From an uncultured Prevotella sp. (GTDB lineage Bacteria; Bacteroidota; Bacteroidia; Bacteroidales; Bacteroidaceae), in NCBI GenBank assembly GCA_944319915.1, contig CALUEY010000012.1:1-48365 (forward strand): 48,365 nucleotides of DNA. Direction: 5' to 3'. The position numbers and the translations under genes were made by a program. Below are positions 33,579-42,360 of the stretch, piece after piece. Below the pieces are notes generated by a model. That model made no database searches, was not told the DNA's origin, and saw only the letters and a list, made by a program, of their open reading frames with translations. Each line of letters begins with the position of its first letter. Position 1 is the first letter of the stretch.

Positions 33579-34432
33579 ATGTACAAAACTATTTTAATCA
33601 TGACAATTGCGGCTACGATGGCACAGGCCGCAAACGCCCAGCCAGGAATCGGCCTTACCGACGAGGAACGCGCTGCGACAGAAAAGCACAAAAAGGAGCT
33701 GGCCCGGCGCTCGCGCCTTACGGGGAGGAAGCCTTTGCCACGCTGTGCATAAAGTACTACGTGCCGAAGTCGAAGAGCAAGGAGCTTTCAGACCTCGTGA
33801 TGCTGCGCGAACGGCGCAAGGCCGCCTACGACTACATTTACGAGAAGTCGCCCGCCCGCCGAGCAAGCGCGAAGCTGGCCATCGACAGCGCGTTCCAAGA
33901 CTCCATCGACATGCGCCTCATCCCGTTCAACAAAGGCATCTCAGGCGAGAACATGAGCTTTGCCATGCGACTGATGCCCATACTTAACCTCGACGAGGCC
34001 CAGCGCTCATACATCGTGCAAAAAGCTCTCGACATTGCCGGGCAACTGCGCAAGAACCCGAGGAAAAACGTGTGGAACGACGAGATAAACGCACTCCGCC
34101 AGTCGCTCAACGCCAAGCAGCTCGACCGCTTCTTCACGCACAAGAACGCAGGCAAGGTAACATCGCTGATGCGGCAGACATGGAACAAGCTCTGCGAAGC
34201 TGGCATGACGGCAAGGCTCGACAGCGCTCGCGACTGCGCACAGGCATATATGTACTACATGGAGCAACAGAAGATAAACGACATATATAAGTATTACGGC
34301 ACGTCGAAGAAAAAGTACCTTGCCGAACTCAGCAAGCGCATGCCTGAAATGGTGCGCCTTTACGACTCCCTCGGGAAGCGCAAGCGCATGGAGGCAAGGA
34401 AAAAGGAAGTGGGAAAGGAGTACGTATGGTAA
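33579..34432 (+). pseudogene. Frameshifted gene for an exported, helical protein of unknown function
   Basis: A signal peptide begins at ATG 33579 (MYKTILIMTIAATMAQAANAQ), but that frame stops at about 33750. The rest of the protein continues in the -1 frame to 34432 (LAPYGEEAFATLCIKYYVPKSKSKEL...KEYVW). Adding one A to the five-A run at about 33691-33695 would join the two parts into a single ~284-residue protein. The product is rich in Lys/Arg and helices; I do not recognise a domain. Its end overlaps the upstream alternative start region of the next gene. It may be a true mutation, an assembly error or, less likely, a -1 frameshift at CAC-AAA-AAG. Confidence 0.75.
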
Positions 34433-34455
34433 CAACACTTAAGCACTGCATCACC

Positions 34456-35868
34456 ATGAAAGCAATCATAGCCATCAAGACAGCCATTGCCGCCTGCTTG
34501 GCAGTAGCCATCCCCGCCGCCGCGCAGACCGACGACGTTACGCAGGCCATCTGCGTACTCAAGGGCATGGAGGCTGGCGGCGACATGGCCGGAGCCATAT
34601 CAACACTTGCCAATGCTGCCACACGCGACACCAACGCCATGGCAATGAACGCGCTCGGAATAGCCTACATGAAAGGCATCGGTGTGGATGCCGACAGCAC
34701 GCAGGCCACCATGTGGCTCGAACGCGCCGGCGAGGCCGGATATCACGATGCCTACCACAACCTCGGCATGATGTATAAAGACGGGCAATGCGGCCTCAGG
34801 CAAAACTTTGCCAAGGCTGCCCGCTATTTCGATGCCGGGGCAAGGGCCGGCTCCGTAATGTGCTACTACGACATGGGCTACATGCTCTACAAGGGCCTGG
34901 GTTGCCGCCAGGATTACGCCAAGGCGGCCGGACTGTTCGCCAAGGGTGTAGACCTCGACCACAGCCCGTGCCTCTATATGCTCGGCCTGTGCTACCGCAA
35001 CGGCTACGGCGTGGAGCGCGACACGGCCCGTGCATCGTTCTTACTTGGGCGCGCCGCAGAGCTGAGCTATGGCGCAGCCATAGAGGAACAGATGCGTGAA
35101 CTGCCCGAAAACTCATGGAACAGCCTCTCCGCCCACATGGAGCAGGCCGTGCAAGCCCCAGCCTCCATGCCTGCCATCGAGCCGATGGTGGCCGACATCG
35201 CCTCAATACCTGGCGAGTACCAAGGCTCGCTCGTCACCTACGACTGGAGCGGCAAGTATATAATCAACGAGCGCCCGCTCTCGATAAGCATGACCATGGC
35301 CGACGGCGTGATAAGCGGCAAGTGGTGCGACGGCATAGACACCGTTTCATTCGCGGCGACGGTCGGCACCGACGGCAAGCTCATATTCAAAGAGGGAGCC
35401 ATGCGCCGCCATGAGCGTTACACCGAGGAGCACCCTGTGCTCTACCGCTTCAAGAGTGCCGACGACATCACCTCTATGGGCGGAAGCCTTACGGGTAGCC
35501 TGCGCCTCTACTCCGTCACACAGCGCGAGCCTGAACGCCCGATGTACATATCACTGGCAAAAGTCGGAGCGCAAGGCCGCGATGCTGCTGCAGACAGCAC
35601 GGAAACAAGACTCAAAGCCTACCCCAACCCGTTCTCGGGCGACGTAACGCTCAGCTTCGACCTGACGGAAGACGTGGCTTCCGCACGCATCTGCCTCTAC
35701 AGCCAGGCAGGCGTCAACGTGCTCAACGCCACCACAGGCGCACTTGCCGCAGGCCATCACTCGTTTACCATCACGCCAAACGTTCCTGACGGCATGTATG
35801 TGGCTCACGTTACGGCAGGCAGCAGCCGATTCCGTGCCATAATCATAAAAAGAAGAGGTGCGCTATGA
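34456..35868 (+). CDS. Secreted Sel1-repeat protein with T9SS sorting domain
   Basis: A 470-residue exported protein. Signal peptide MKAIIAIKTAIAACLAVAIPAAAQ starts at 34456, preferred over ATG 34426 because that one places 10 extra residues before the signal. Four Sel1-like repeats (about 55-210) read as ALGIAYMKGIGVDADSTQA and similar. A beta-rich middle (about 245-365) and a type IX secretion sorting domain (about 380-470; KAYPNPFSGDVTLSFDL ... DGMYVAHVTAGSSRF) follow. It would be exported across the outer membrane or attached to the surface. It overlaps the next gene by four bases (ATGA), so the two are coupled. Confidence 0.85.
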   Translation: MKAIIAIKTAIAACLAVAIPAAAQTDDVTQAICVLKGMEAGGDMAGAISTLANAATRDTNAMAMNALGIAYMKGIGVDADSTQATMWLERAGEAGYHDAYHNLGMMYKDGQCGLRQNFAKAARYFDAGARAGSVMCYYDMGYMLYKGLGCRQDYAKAAGLFAKGVDLDHSPCLYMLGLCYRNGYGVERDTARASFLLGRAAELSYGAAIEEQMRELPENSWNSLSAHMEQAVQAPASMPAIEPMVADIASIPGEYQGSLVTYDWSGKYIINERPLSISMTMADGVISGKWCDGIDTVSFAATVGTDGKLIFKEGAMRRHERYTEEHPVLYRFKSADDITSMGGSLTGSLRLYSVTQREPERPMYISLAKVGAQGRDAAADSTETRLKAYPNPFSGDVTLSFDLTEDVASARICLYSQAGVNVLNATTGALAAGHHSFTITPNVPDGMYVAHVTAGSSRFRAIIIKRRGAL

Positions 35869-36722
35869 AAAAAGTTTTGCTGTTAGCAATATTATTGCTA
35901 AATTTGCTTCCTGTAATGAAAAGCGGGAGGCTCATGCTCGACACTGCCACGCTCTCTGCCCAGAACATGGGCAACGAAAGCGGCTCTACTATCTACCACT
36001 GCACCGACGAGGACGGATTCGAGTACACCTCGCCATGGCCGTGCGAAGACGACCCGTGCATAAGCCCATGCCCCATTTGCGACGCGTCGATGCCATGCGA
36101 CGAGTTAGATGCCCACATGCACGTGCAACATAACGAGAATGACAACCGAAAAGACCCCGACGAGGGCGATGTCGGCAATCAGGGAGGCGTAATTATCGGT
36201 GGCGGCAGTAGCACCGGTGGTGGTGGCTCTGTCGTTGTAGGTCCGCCTTATGGTGGTGGAGGCAGTTCTAGCCAAACAAACATACGCACTACTACGCAAA
36301 TAAAGAACGCTGCTGCTAAAGCTGTAAGAAGTATCCCAGGAACTGATGCTAAATGCAATAAAGGAGTCCAAGCCGCATTTAAGAACTTATATGGAACTTT
36401 ACCACCTGGCATGAATTGTCTTGCAAACGAGATGGTTTCATATTGGGCGAAAAATCCTTCACTATGGAAAGAAATAACCCTTTCTGAAGCTCAAGGATAT
36501 GCAAACAATGGCTATTTTGTAGTTGCTGGATATCAAAATCCTGGAGGTCATGGGCATGTTGTTGTCATTGTTCCCGGCAAAGAGACATATAGCACCAACT
36601 GGGGCGAAAAAGTTCCATGCACTATGGACACTGGATATGAGAAACGTAACGCATCACAATCATTCAGCTACAGCTTTGGAGCAGACAAAAAAGGGAAAGT
36701 AAAATTTTATTATTACAAATAG
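35865..36722 (+). CDS. Secreted zinc-finger/Gly-rich protein with C-terminal NlpC/P60- or amidase-like domain (candidate effector)
   Basis: A 285-residue exported protein. After an N-terminal hydrophobic signal, residues 69-89 hold a zinc-finger-like C-x2-C-x11-H-x4-H pattern (Cys69, Cys72, His84, His89). A Gly/Ser-rich linker (about 106-137) leads to a C-terminal domain that looks like a Cys/His peptidoglycan amidase or endopeptidase: candidate nucleophile Cys164 in AKCNKGVQAAF, a conserved block EAQGYANNGYFVVAG and His229/His231 in GGHGHVVVIVPG. From about 36225 onward the DNA becomes clearly AT-rich, unlike the first part. The plan resembles polymorphic toxins with exchangeable C-terminal domains. 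The enzymatic reading is inference from motifs. Confidence 0.65.
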   Translation: MKKVLLLAILLLNLLPVMKSGRLMLDTATLSAQNMGNESGSTIYHCTDEDGFEYTSPWPCEDDPCISPCPICDASMPCDELDAHMHVQHNENDNRKDPDEGDVGNQGGVIIGGGSSTGGGGSVVVGPPYGGGGSSSQTNIRTTTQIKNAAAKAVRSIPGTDAKCNKGVQAAFKNLYGTLPPGMNCLANEMVSYWAKNPSLWKEITLSEAQGYANNGYFVVAGYQNPGGHGHVVVIVPGKETYSTNWGEKVPCTMDTGYEKRNASQSFSYSFGADKKGKVKFYYYK

Positions 36723-36729
36723 TTATATT

Positions 36730-37401
36730 ATGAAACAAATTGTATTTATACTACTAATGTGCATTATTAGTTTTAATTCATATGCACAAGAACAGATTTA
36801 TCCAATTGCCAGCAGCAGAAAAGTGCCTGCATATGAACAGCCTGTCATACCTTTTGAGAACGACGAGACTCGCACAGGCTTAACACCATATACGCTGAAG
36901 CACTCGGAGACCGTAACTACGGCATCGGGAGAGAACTACACCGTAAACTGCCTAAGATACAAGGGATGGGACGAAGAGTCAGGCGACTACAATGTGATTG
37001 AAATCAAAAGCGGCAACACAACTCTGCTTTCAGCAAACTATGACGACGGATTTGTGTACTTTTTCTGCGAAAACAAAAACTTAGCAAACAGTCACAAGGC
37101 GTTCTATCAGATTGACATGGGCAAGGGCTACACAGCACTTGTATTCACAGGCGTTGCCATGTCAAGCGAACCGCCTTACGTAACTGTTGTTGTTCTGAAG
37201 GACAACACCGCAACACTTGCATACAACAACAGGTATTACCTGGAAGACGTAATAAGAATGGAAAAAGAAGACGTCACTTCACTTAGGATGCGCCAAAACA
37301 CCATTGAATATGGTGCAGACGACAAACCTTCGGAAGATCCAATAATAAAATACCTGACTTTCATGGATGGCAGAATAAACTTAAGCAATTCGCCATATTA
37401 A
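36730..37401 (+). CDS. Small exported protein, candidate periplasmic partner or immunity protein
   Basis: A 223-residue protein with a clear signal peptide (MKQIVFILLMCIISFNSYAQ) and a beta-rich mature part; no lipobox and no domain that I recognise. It starts seven bases after the effector-like gene and shares its AT-rich composition, so the two were probably acquired together. Location in the periplasm would suit an inhibitor of a peptidoglycan-cleaving enzyme. That role is inference from context; nothing in the sequence shows inhibition. Confidence 0.55.
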   Translation: MKQIVFILLMCIISFNSYAQEQIYPIASSRKVPAYEQPVIPFENDETRTGLTPYTLKHSETVTTASGENYTVNCLRYKGWDEESGDYNVIEIKSGNTTLLSANYDDGFVYFFCENKNLANSHKAFYQIDMGKGYTALVFTGVAMSSEPPYVTVVVLKDNTATLAYNNRYYLEDVIRMEKEDVTSLRMRQNTIEYGADDKPSEDPIIKYLTFMDGRINLSNSPY

Positions 37402-37411
37402 AAACAAGAAG

Positions 37412-37446
37412 AATCTCTCCAGCCGCATTACTGCGCTGGAGAGATT
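37412..37446 (+). terminator. Terminator of the secreted-protein island
   Basis: A perfect 12-bp stem (AATCTCTCCAGC at 37412-37423 with 37435-37446), preceded by an A-run and located 11 bases past the last stop. The tail is A/T-mixed rather than a clean T run. Confidence 0.75.
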
Positions 37447-37503
37447 ACAAAATCACAATGCGACTGACCGGCTTCCTTGAAAAGACAAACACAACAACAT
37501 TCT

Positions 37504-37534
37504 TTTGCCGCAACAATATAAAATTGTATCTTTG
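37504..37534 (+). promoter_or_regulatory. Bacteroidetes promoter for the esterase gene
   Basis: TTTG at 37504-37507 and TATCTTTG at 37527-37534, 19 bases apart: a full match. Any start codon before about 37541 is thereby excluded. Confidence 0.82.
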
Positions 37535-37585
37535 CGGAACCAACGGACGACAATGCAATTTTACCAACATACAAGATACAAGAAC

Positions 37586-38518
37586 ATGACAAGGGCAAGG
37601 ATATTTCTGCCGGCAATGATGCTCATGACATCATGCATCTGCGCCATGGCACAGCAATCGGACTTGTTTTCGCACAAGCGCATCAACCTTTATGGCATGA
37701 AGGCCATGCCCCACTCCACTGGCAACGATCACCGCGACTCAATTGCCCGCAACCGCATCTGGCGCGCTGAGCAGCCGAGGCTCTACGAGTACCTGCCGGG
37801 CCAGGAAGAACGCCAAGGCGCAGCCGTAATCGTAATACCGGGCGGGGGATACATAAAGCAGGCTTACGAAACGGCCGGCGTGAGCATGGCCAAGTGGCTC
37901 AACACGTTTGGCGTGACGGCTTTTGTGCTGCTCCACCGCCTACCCAACCAGCCCGACGTAACCGACCCCACCATCGCCCCGCTAGCCGATGCACAGCGGG
38001 CCGTGAAATGGGTTAGGGCGCACGCCGCCGACTATGGCATAGACCCGCACAAGATTGGCGTGATGGGCTGCAGTGCAGGAGCGCACGTGGCCGCCTGCGC
38101 AAGCACAGTAAACGAAGACTACAGTGACTGCGGCGACAGCCTCGACACCGTAAGCCACCGCCCCGACTTCGCCGTACTGATAAGCCCCGTGGCATACATG
38201 AGAAACACAGGAGCGACATGGCGCACACGCGAACCGAGCGTGCAACGACTGCTCACACGCTTCCCATTGGACAGCCTGATAGACAAGCATACACCGCCGA
38301 TGCTGCTGTTGCACGCCGCCGATGACCGCACTGCCTCGCCAACGGGGAGCGTGGAGATATTAAAGGCCCTGCTGGCGGCCGGCATAAAAGAGTCGTCGCT
38401 CCACGTATTCCCCCACGGCGGCCACGGCATCGCGCTGCGCGGCCAGCCTGGCTCGACAGCACTGTGGCCGCAGATTACCGAAGAGTGGCTGAGGGAGACT
38501 GGCTTCGTGGGCAAGTGA
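37586..38518 (+). CDS. Secreted alpha/beta-hydrolase (BD-FAE-like esterase)
   Basis: A 310-residue exported hydrolase. The oxyanion loop is VIVIPGGGYIKQAYE, the nucleophile Ser is in GVMGCSAGAHVA, the acid is in LLHAADDRTAS and the His is in FPHGGHGIAL. This matches carbohydrate-ester esterases (acetyl or feruloyl type) common in polysaccharide-degrading Bacteroidetes. I prefer ATG 37586, which begins the signal peptide (MTRARIFLPAMMLMTSCICAMAQ); ATG 37553 is possible. The SC pair could be a lipobox, but AMA-Q cleavage looks better. Substrate unknown. Confidence 0.85.
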   Translation: MTRARIFLPAMMLMTSCICAMAQQSDLFSHKRINLYGMKAMPHSTGNDHRDSIARNRIWRAEQPRLYEYLPGQEERQGAAVIVIPGGGYIKQAYETAGVSMAKWLNTFGVTAFVLLHRLPNQPDVTDPTIAPLADAQRAVKWVRAHAADYGIDPHKIGVMGCSAGAHVAACASTVNEDYSDCGDSLDTVSHRPDFAVLISPVAYMRNTGATWRTREPSVQRLLTRFPLDSLIDKHTPPMLLLHAADDRTASPTGSVEILKALLAAGIKESSLHVFPHGGHGIALRGQPGSTALWPQITEEWLRETGFVGK

Positions 38519-38555
38519 CACACGGGCTGCATCTGCAATAAAATAACCGCTACAC

Positions 38556-38586
38556 TTGCATCTGGCTGAATAATTTTGTACCTTTG
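38556..38586 (+). promoter_or_regulatory. Bacteroidetes promoter for the first men unit
   Basis: TTG at 38556-38558 and TACCTTTG at 38579-38586, 20 bases apart; first start codon 109 bases further on. Confidence 0.78.
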
Positions 38587-38694
38587 CATAAACCAATGGC
38601 AGCGCACTGCACGATTGCCGATGCCAGTGCGGAAGGCTGATTGTGGTGTGACGGCACAGGCCATGCCGCCACACATAGTTTATATATATGCAAC

Positions 38695-39120
38695 ATGGAC
38701 ATTGAGAGAATGAACGAGATAATAAGGCAGAGGCCAAACCTGGCCGGAGCCATCGGGATGCGCTTCGTGTCAACTCCTGACGACAACACCTGCATGGCAA
38801 CGATGCACGTCGACGAACGCAACTGCCAGCCCATGGGACTGCTCAGCGGCGGGGCCTCGCTCGCCCTGGCCGAATACCTGGCCGGGGTAGGCTCGTCGGC
38901 ACTCTGCCCCGACAGGGCGTGCGTGGGCGTCAACGTCAGCGGAAGCCACGTAAGGAGCGCCTACGTGGGCGACACCGTAACCGCCACGGCGCGCATAGTA
39001 CACCGCGGCCGCACGCTCCACGTGTGGAACGTAACCATAACCGACTCACAAGGGGCAGTGCTCTCCACGGTGAGCGTGATGAACTTCATGATTGAAAAAC
39101 CTGCGGAGGCTGGCAAATGA
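38695..39120 (+). CDS. Hotdog-fold thioesterase, probable DHNA-CoA thioesterase
   Basis: A 141-residue PaaI/MenI-type hotdog thioesterase. The hotdog helix and catalytic Glu are visible in CQPMGLLSGGASLALAE, and the central strand region SGSHVRSAYVGDTVTATAR is typical. Next to menF and menD, the natural substrate is 1,4-dihydroxy-2-naphthoyl-CoA in menaquinone synthesis (MenI function). I start at ATG 38695. The stop overlaps the menF start by four bases (ATGA). Confidence 0.88.
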   Translation: MDIERMNEIIRQRPNLAGAIGMRFVSTPDDNTCMATMHVDERNCQPMGLLSGGASLALAEYLAGVGSSALCPDRACVGVNVSGSHVRSAYVGDTVTATARIVHRGRTLHVWNVTITDSQGAVLSTVSVMNFMIEKPAEAGK

Positions 39121-40217
39121 GCGCACTGGCAATGTTCAGGCTGCCATACGCCGACAGCTACACCATAGCGGAGCAGTTACATGGACAGCCAGAGGAGCTG
39201 CACGACCTGCGCCTGCTCGACGGCAAGAGCGGCTTCGTGTTGGCTCCGTTCCGCATCACCGGCAGAGAGCCGCTGCTGCTCTTGCACCCCGACCGCACGC
39301 ATACGCTCCCCCTCAGGCGTGAGGACTGCGTGGCCGGCAGGGCTGCGCGCCCCGTCGGCGAGCTGGCCGAGGAGCGCAGGCTCTACGCCGCCGACTTCGC
39401 TGCCTGCCACGCCCGGCTGGCCAACGGCTCGCTGGCCAAGGTGGTGCTGGCGCGCCGCTCCGCCGAAACAATGGCGCGCGAGGTGGACGCAGAGCAACTG
39501 TTCTTGCGCGCCTGCCGCCTCTACCCAAGGATGTTCGTGGCACTCGTACATACCGAACGGAGCGGCACGTGGCTCACGGCCACGCCCGAGACGCTGCTCG
39601 AAGGCTCCGGCGGCTCGTGGCGCACGGTGGCCTTGGCCGGCACGATGAAGCTCGAAGGAGCGGCGCTGGGCTTCGACGACCCGCCCATGCCCGGCGGGGG
39701 CGCCGACGGCGGCATCGCGTGGAGCGCAAAGAACACCGAGGAGCAGCGCATCGTGGCCGACTACATCGAGGCCACACTGATACCTTTTGCGGAAGAAGTG
39801 GAACGCAGCAGGGCGCACACAGCGCGCGCGGCTAACATCGTCCACCTGTGCACCGACTTCGCCTTCACGCTCCGCAGGAGTGCAGGCATAGGGCGGTTGC
39901 TCTACGCCCTCCACCCCACCCCCGCCGTATGCGGCATGCCCAAGGCCACCACGATGGAGTTCATTACCGCCTGCGAGCATTCGCCACGCAGTTATTACAG
40001 CGGTTTCATGGGACCGCTCGCCCCCGACGCCCACACCCATCTCTACGTATCGCTGCGCTGTATGCACGTATCAGGCCGCCATTGCCTCCTCTATGCCGGA
40101 GGCGGACTGCTCGCCGGCAGCACCGAGGAGCAGGAGTGGGCAGAGACCGAGGCCAAGATGGAAACAATGAGGCACGTGCTCGGCGACGGCGGGCAGCCCG
40201 CAGCAGATAATCGTTAG
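39117..40217 (+). CDS. menF: Isochorismate synthase MenF
   Basis: A 366-residue chorismate-binding enzyme. The N-terminal ~100 residues are weakly conserved; the catalytic part shows KVVLARRSAE, the substrate loop TWLTATPETLLEGS, AGTMKLEG, the AKNTEEQRIVADYI block, the HPTPAVCGMPK motif and the final SGFMGPL/YAGGGLLAGS. It converts chorismate to isochorismate, the first step of menaquinone synthesis. Slightly shorter than typical MenF. Translationally coupled to the thioesterase gene. Confidence 0.93.
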   Translation: MSALAMFRLPYADSYTIAEQLHGQPEELHDLRLLDGKSGFVLAPFRITGREPLLLLHPDRTHTLPLRREDCVAGRAARPVGELAEERRLYAADFAACHARLANGSLAKVVLARRSAETMAREVDAEQLFLRACRLYPRMFVALVHTERSGTWLTATPETLLEGSGGSWRTVALAGTMKLEGAALGFDDPPMPGGGADGGIAWSAKNTEEQRIVADYIEATLIPFAEEVERSRAHTARAANIVHLCTDFAFTLRRSAGIGRLLYALHPTPAVCGMPKATTMEFITACEHSPRSYYSGFMGPLAPDAHTHLYVSLRCMHVSGRHCLLYAGGGLLAGSTEEQEWAETEAKMETMRHVLGDGGQPAADNR

Positions 40218-40220
40218 CTT

Positions 40221-41924
40221 ATGTTCAGCTCAAAGGAAAACGTAAACATACTTACCTCCCTGCTCATCGAGCATGGCGTTGAGGCTGCCGTGGTATGCCC
40301 GGGCAGCCGCAACGCTCCCATAGTACACAACTTGAACGAGTGCGGCAGCATACGCTGCACACCAGTGACCGACGAACGTTCGGCAGGCTTCGTGGCCATG
40401 GGGATGGCCGAGGCCACTCGCAAGCCCGTGGCGGTATGCGTCACCTCCGGCTCGGCTCTGCTCAACCTCGCTCCCGCCGTGGCCGAAGCCTGCTACCAGC
40501 ACCTGCCGCTCGTGGTGATATCCGCCGACAGACCAGCGGCTTGGATCGACCAATTCGATGGCCAAACCTTGCCCCAAGCCGATGCTCTTGGCCGCTTCGT
40601 ACGCAAGGCTGTGACGCTGCCCGAACCGGCAAACGCCACCGAACGCTGGCACTGCAACCGCCTCGTGAACGAAGCCTTGTGCCTCTGCACCCACCGCCAG
40701 CCTGCCCCCGTCCACATCAACGTGCCTATCTCCGAGCCGCTGTTCGAGTTCACCGCCGAAGCATTGCCAGCAGAGCGGGCGTTCAGGCTGATGCCAGCAA
40801 GCGGCGGGCAGGTGCATTGCGCAAGCCTTGAGGCAGCCTTCGCTACCGCAGCCCGGCCGATGGTGGTGTTCGGCCAAACCGCCGAGGATGCCGCCGTGGC
40901 TGCCACGGTGGACAGGCTGTCGCACCACGCGGTGGTCATTGGCGAGCCGCTGTCGGCCTGCCGAGGCGCAATGCACTTCGATGAGGTGCTCCACGCCACC
41001 AGGGGCGACACCCAGCTATGGCCCGACCTTGTGGTCTACGTGGGCGACACCGTCGTGAGCAAGCGGCTGCGCCACTTCCTGCGGCAGGCCGAAGCCCCCA
41101 CTTACGTCATCACTGCCAACGCAAGCAAGCTGCCCGACCCAACGATGTGGCTCACCGTCACCGTGGAGTGCGGCAGCCCCGGCGGCATCGCCGCCCTGCT
41201 GTCAAGCCTCGCCGATGCTTGCGACGAGGCCGGATCCTGCGGCCACATGCCCCCCGAACGGAGCGCATTCATTGACTACTGGAGGCAGGCCCTGACCGCC
41301 GCCGACCGCAATGCCGCCGACTACGAGCCGCCATATTCGCAGATGGCAGCAGTGAAATACTTGGAAGAGCAACTCGACGACCTGCCCGGCAATGTCCACG
41401 TACACTATGCCAACAGCTCGGCTGTGCGCCTGGCAAACATATATTCCAACCATTACGTATGGTGCAACCGCGGCGTCAACGGCATAGAAGGCAGCCTCTC
41501 TACAGCCGCCGGGTTCTCCATCGCCACCAACGGGCTTGTGCTCGGCGTCGTAGGCGACCTAAGCTTCTTCTACGACCAGAACGCCCTTTGGAACTCCTCG
41601 CTGCGCGGCAACCTGCGCATAGTGCTGCTCAACAACCACTGCGGAGGCATCTTCCACCTGCTGCGCGAACTGGAACAAAGCGCGGCCCGCGACACAATAG
41701 TGGCCGCCCATCACAAGACCAACGCACAAGGCATCTGCTCGCAAAACGACGTGGGCTACCTGCGGGCCGCCAACATGCAGGAGATGCAGCTCGGAATCAT
41801 CACCCTGCTCACACGAGAATCGGCAAGGCCCATGCTCCTTGAAGTGTTCACAGATGCTGAGGATGACAAGCGCGCCATGCAGGAATACTACGCGCGGCTG
41901 AGCGCAACGATAGGGAAAGGCTGA
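40221..41924 (+). CDS. menD: SEPHCHC synthase MenD
   Basis: A 567-residue thiamine-diphosphate enzyme that joins 2-oxoglutarate to isochorismate. Visible motifs are VCPGSRNAPIVHNL, VTDERSAGFVAMGMAEAT with the cofactor Glu region, GSALLNLAPAVAEACY, RGVNGIEGSLSTAAG and GVVGDLSFFYDQNAL for diphosphate binding. It starts three bases after menF ends. The usual next gene, menB, is displaced by about 2.9 kb of accessory DNA. Confidence 0.97.
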   Translation: MFSSKENVNILTSLLIEHGVEAAVVCPGSRNAPIVHNLNECGSIRCTPVTDERSAGFVAMGMAEATRKPVAVCVTSGSALLNLAPAVAEACYQHLPLVVISADRPAAWIDQFDGQTLPQADALGRFVRKAVTLPEPANATERWHCNRLVNEALCLCTHRQPAPVHINVPISEPLFEFTAEALPAERAFRLMPASGGQVHCASLEAAFATAARPMVVFGQTAEDAAVAATVDRLSHHAVVIGEPLSACRGAMHFDEVLHATRGDTQLWPDLVVYVGDTVVSKRLRHFLRQAEAPTYVITANASKLPDPTMWLTVTVECGSPGGIAALLSSLADACDEAGSCGHMPPERSAFIDYWRQALTAADRNAADYEPPYSQMAAVKYLEEQLDDLPGNVHVHYANSSAVRLANIYSNHYVWCNRGVNGIEGSLSTAAGFSIATNGLVLGVVGDLSFFYDQNALWNSSLRGNLRIVLLNNHCGGIFHLLRELEQSAARDTIVAAHHKTNAQGICSQNDVGYLRAANMQEMQLGIITLLTRESARPMLLEVFTDAEDDKRAMQEYYARLSATIGKG

Positions 41925-41959
41925 CGTCAGTGACACTGCCACTGATGCCAACAGCCTAC

Positions 41960-42000
41960 AGACCGCCTCTCATGTAGCCTCGCTACCTGGGAGGCGGTCT
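41960..42000 (+). terminator. Hairpin after menD
   Basis: A 10-bp stem (AGACCGCCTC at 41960-41969 with 41991-42000) carrying an inner GTAGC/GCTAC hairpin; 36 bases past the menD stop. It lies between converging menD and the XRE-like gene and may stop both. Confidence 0.72.
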
Positions 42001-42021
42001 TCGCGTTTTGCGCCTCGCAGT

Positions 42022-42270
42022 TCATTGCGAGCCATTGCCGACGGTATCTGTCAGCCCGGCCCGTGCCATCTCGCACGATATGTCAAGGAAGAAATCGTGT
42101 TGCAGTATGTGAGATATGCGTACCAACAGGTCGGTGTCAATGGCCTTGCGGCTGAATATATCGTAGATGTTGTTGCGCCCGCAACTCAATTGTTCGGCAA
42201 ACCACACCACGGTATGCGCCTTGGGGTGCTTGTCAAACTCGGCTTTTATCATCTTTCCAACGTGAATCAT
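42022..42270 (-). CDS. Small XRE-like helix-turn-helix protein
   Basis: A predicted 82-residue DNA-binding protein (99 residues if it starts at ATG 42321). The HTH region reads HTVVWFAEQLSCGRNNIYDIFSRKAIDTDLLVRISHIL and ends with the LQHDFFLD motif seen in a small family of Bacteroidales HTH proteins. I chose the Met of MIHVGKMIKAEF as start because related proteins begin there; ATG 42309 and 42321 are alternatives. The gene is transcribed toward menD on the opposite strand. A long dyad-symmetric leader lies upstream. Target unknown. Confidence 0.8.
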   Translation of the reverse strand: MIHVGKMIKAEFDKHPKAHTVVWFAEQLSCGRNNIYDIFSRKAIDTDLLVRISHILQHDFFLDISCEMARAGLTDTVGNGSQ

Positions 42271-42360
42271 GTAGTTCTCGCTTGTTGGTTTACCAGCCGC
42301 ACGCCCCATGGCGGCAAACAACTCAGTTTACAGGCATGAAAAAAAGCGCAGGACGAGTTC

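Noticed and set aside
33691-33700. Programmed -1 ribosomal frameshift at CAC-AAA-AAG
   Set aside because: Not a full X-XXY-YYZ heptamer, and no clear downstream pseudoknot; a one-base homopolymer change is simpler.
37505-37585. Longer N-terminus for the esterase
   Set aside because: It would overlap the promoter (37504-37534) and put extra residues before the signal peptide.
41960-42000. tRNA-like cloverleaf after menD
   Set aside because: The nested stems resemble an arm pattern, but there is no T-loop GTTC-A motif and no anticodon arm; a terminator fits better.
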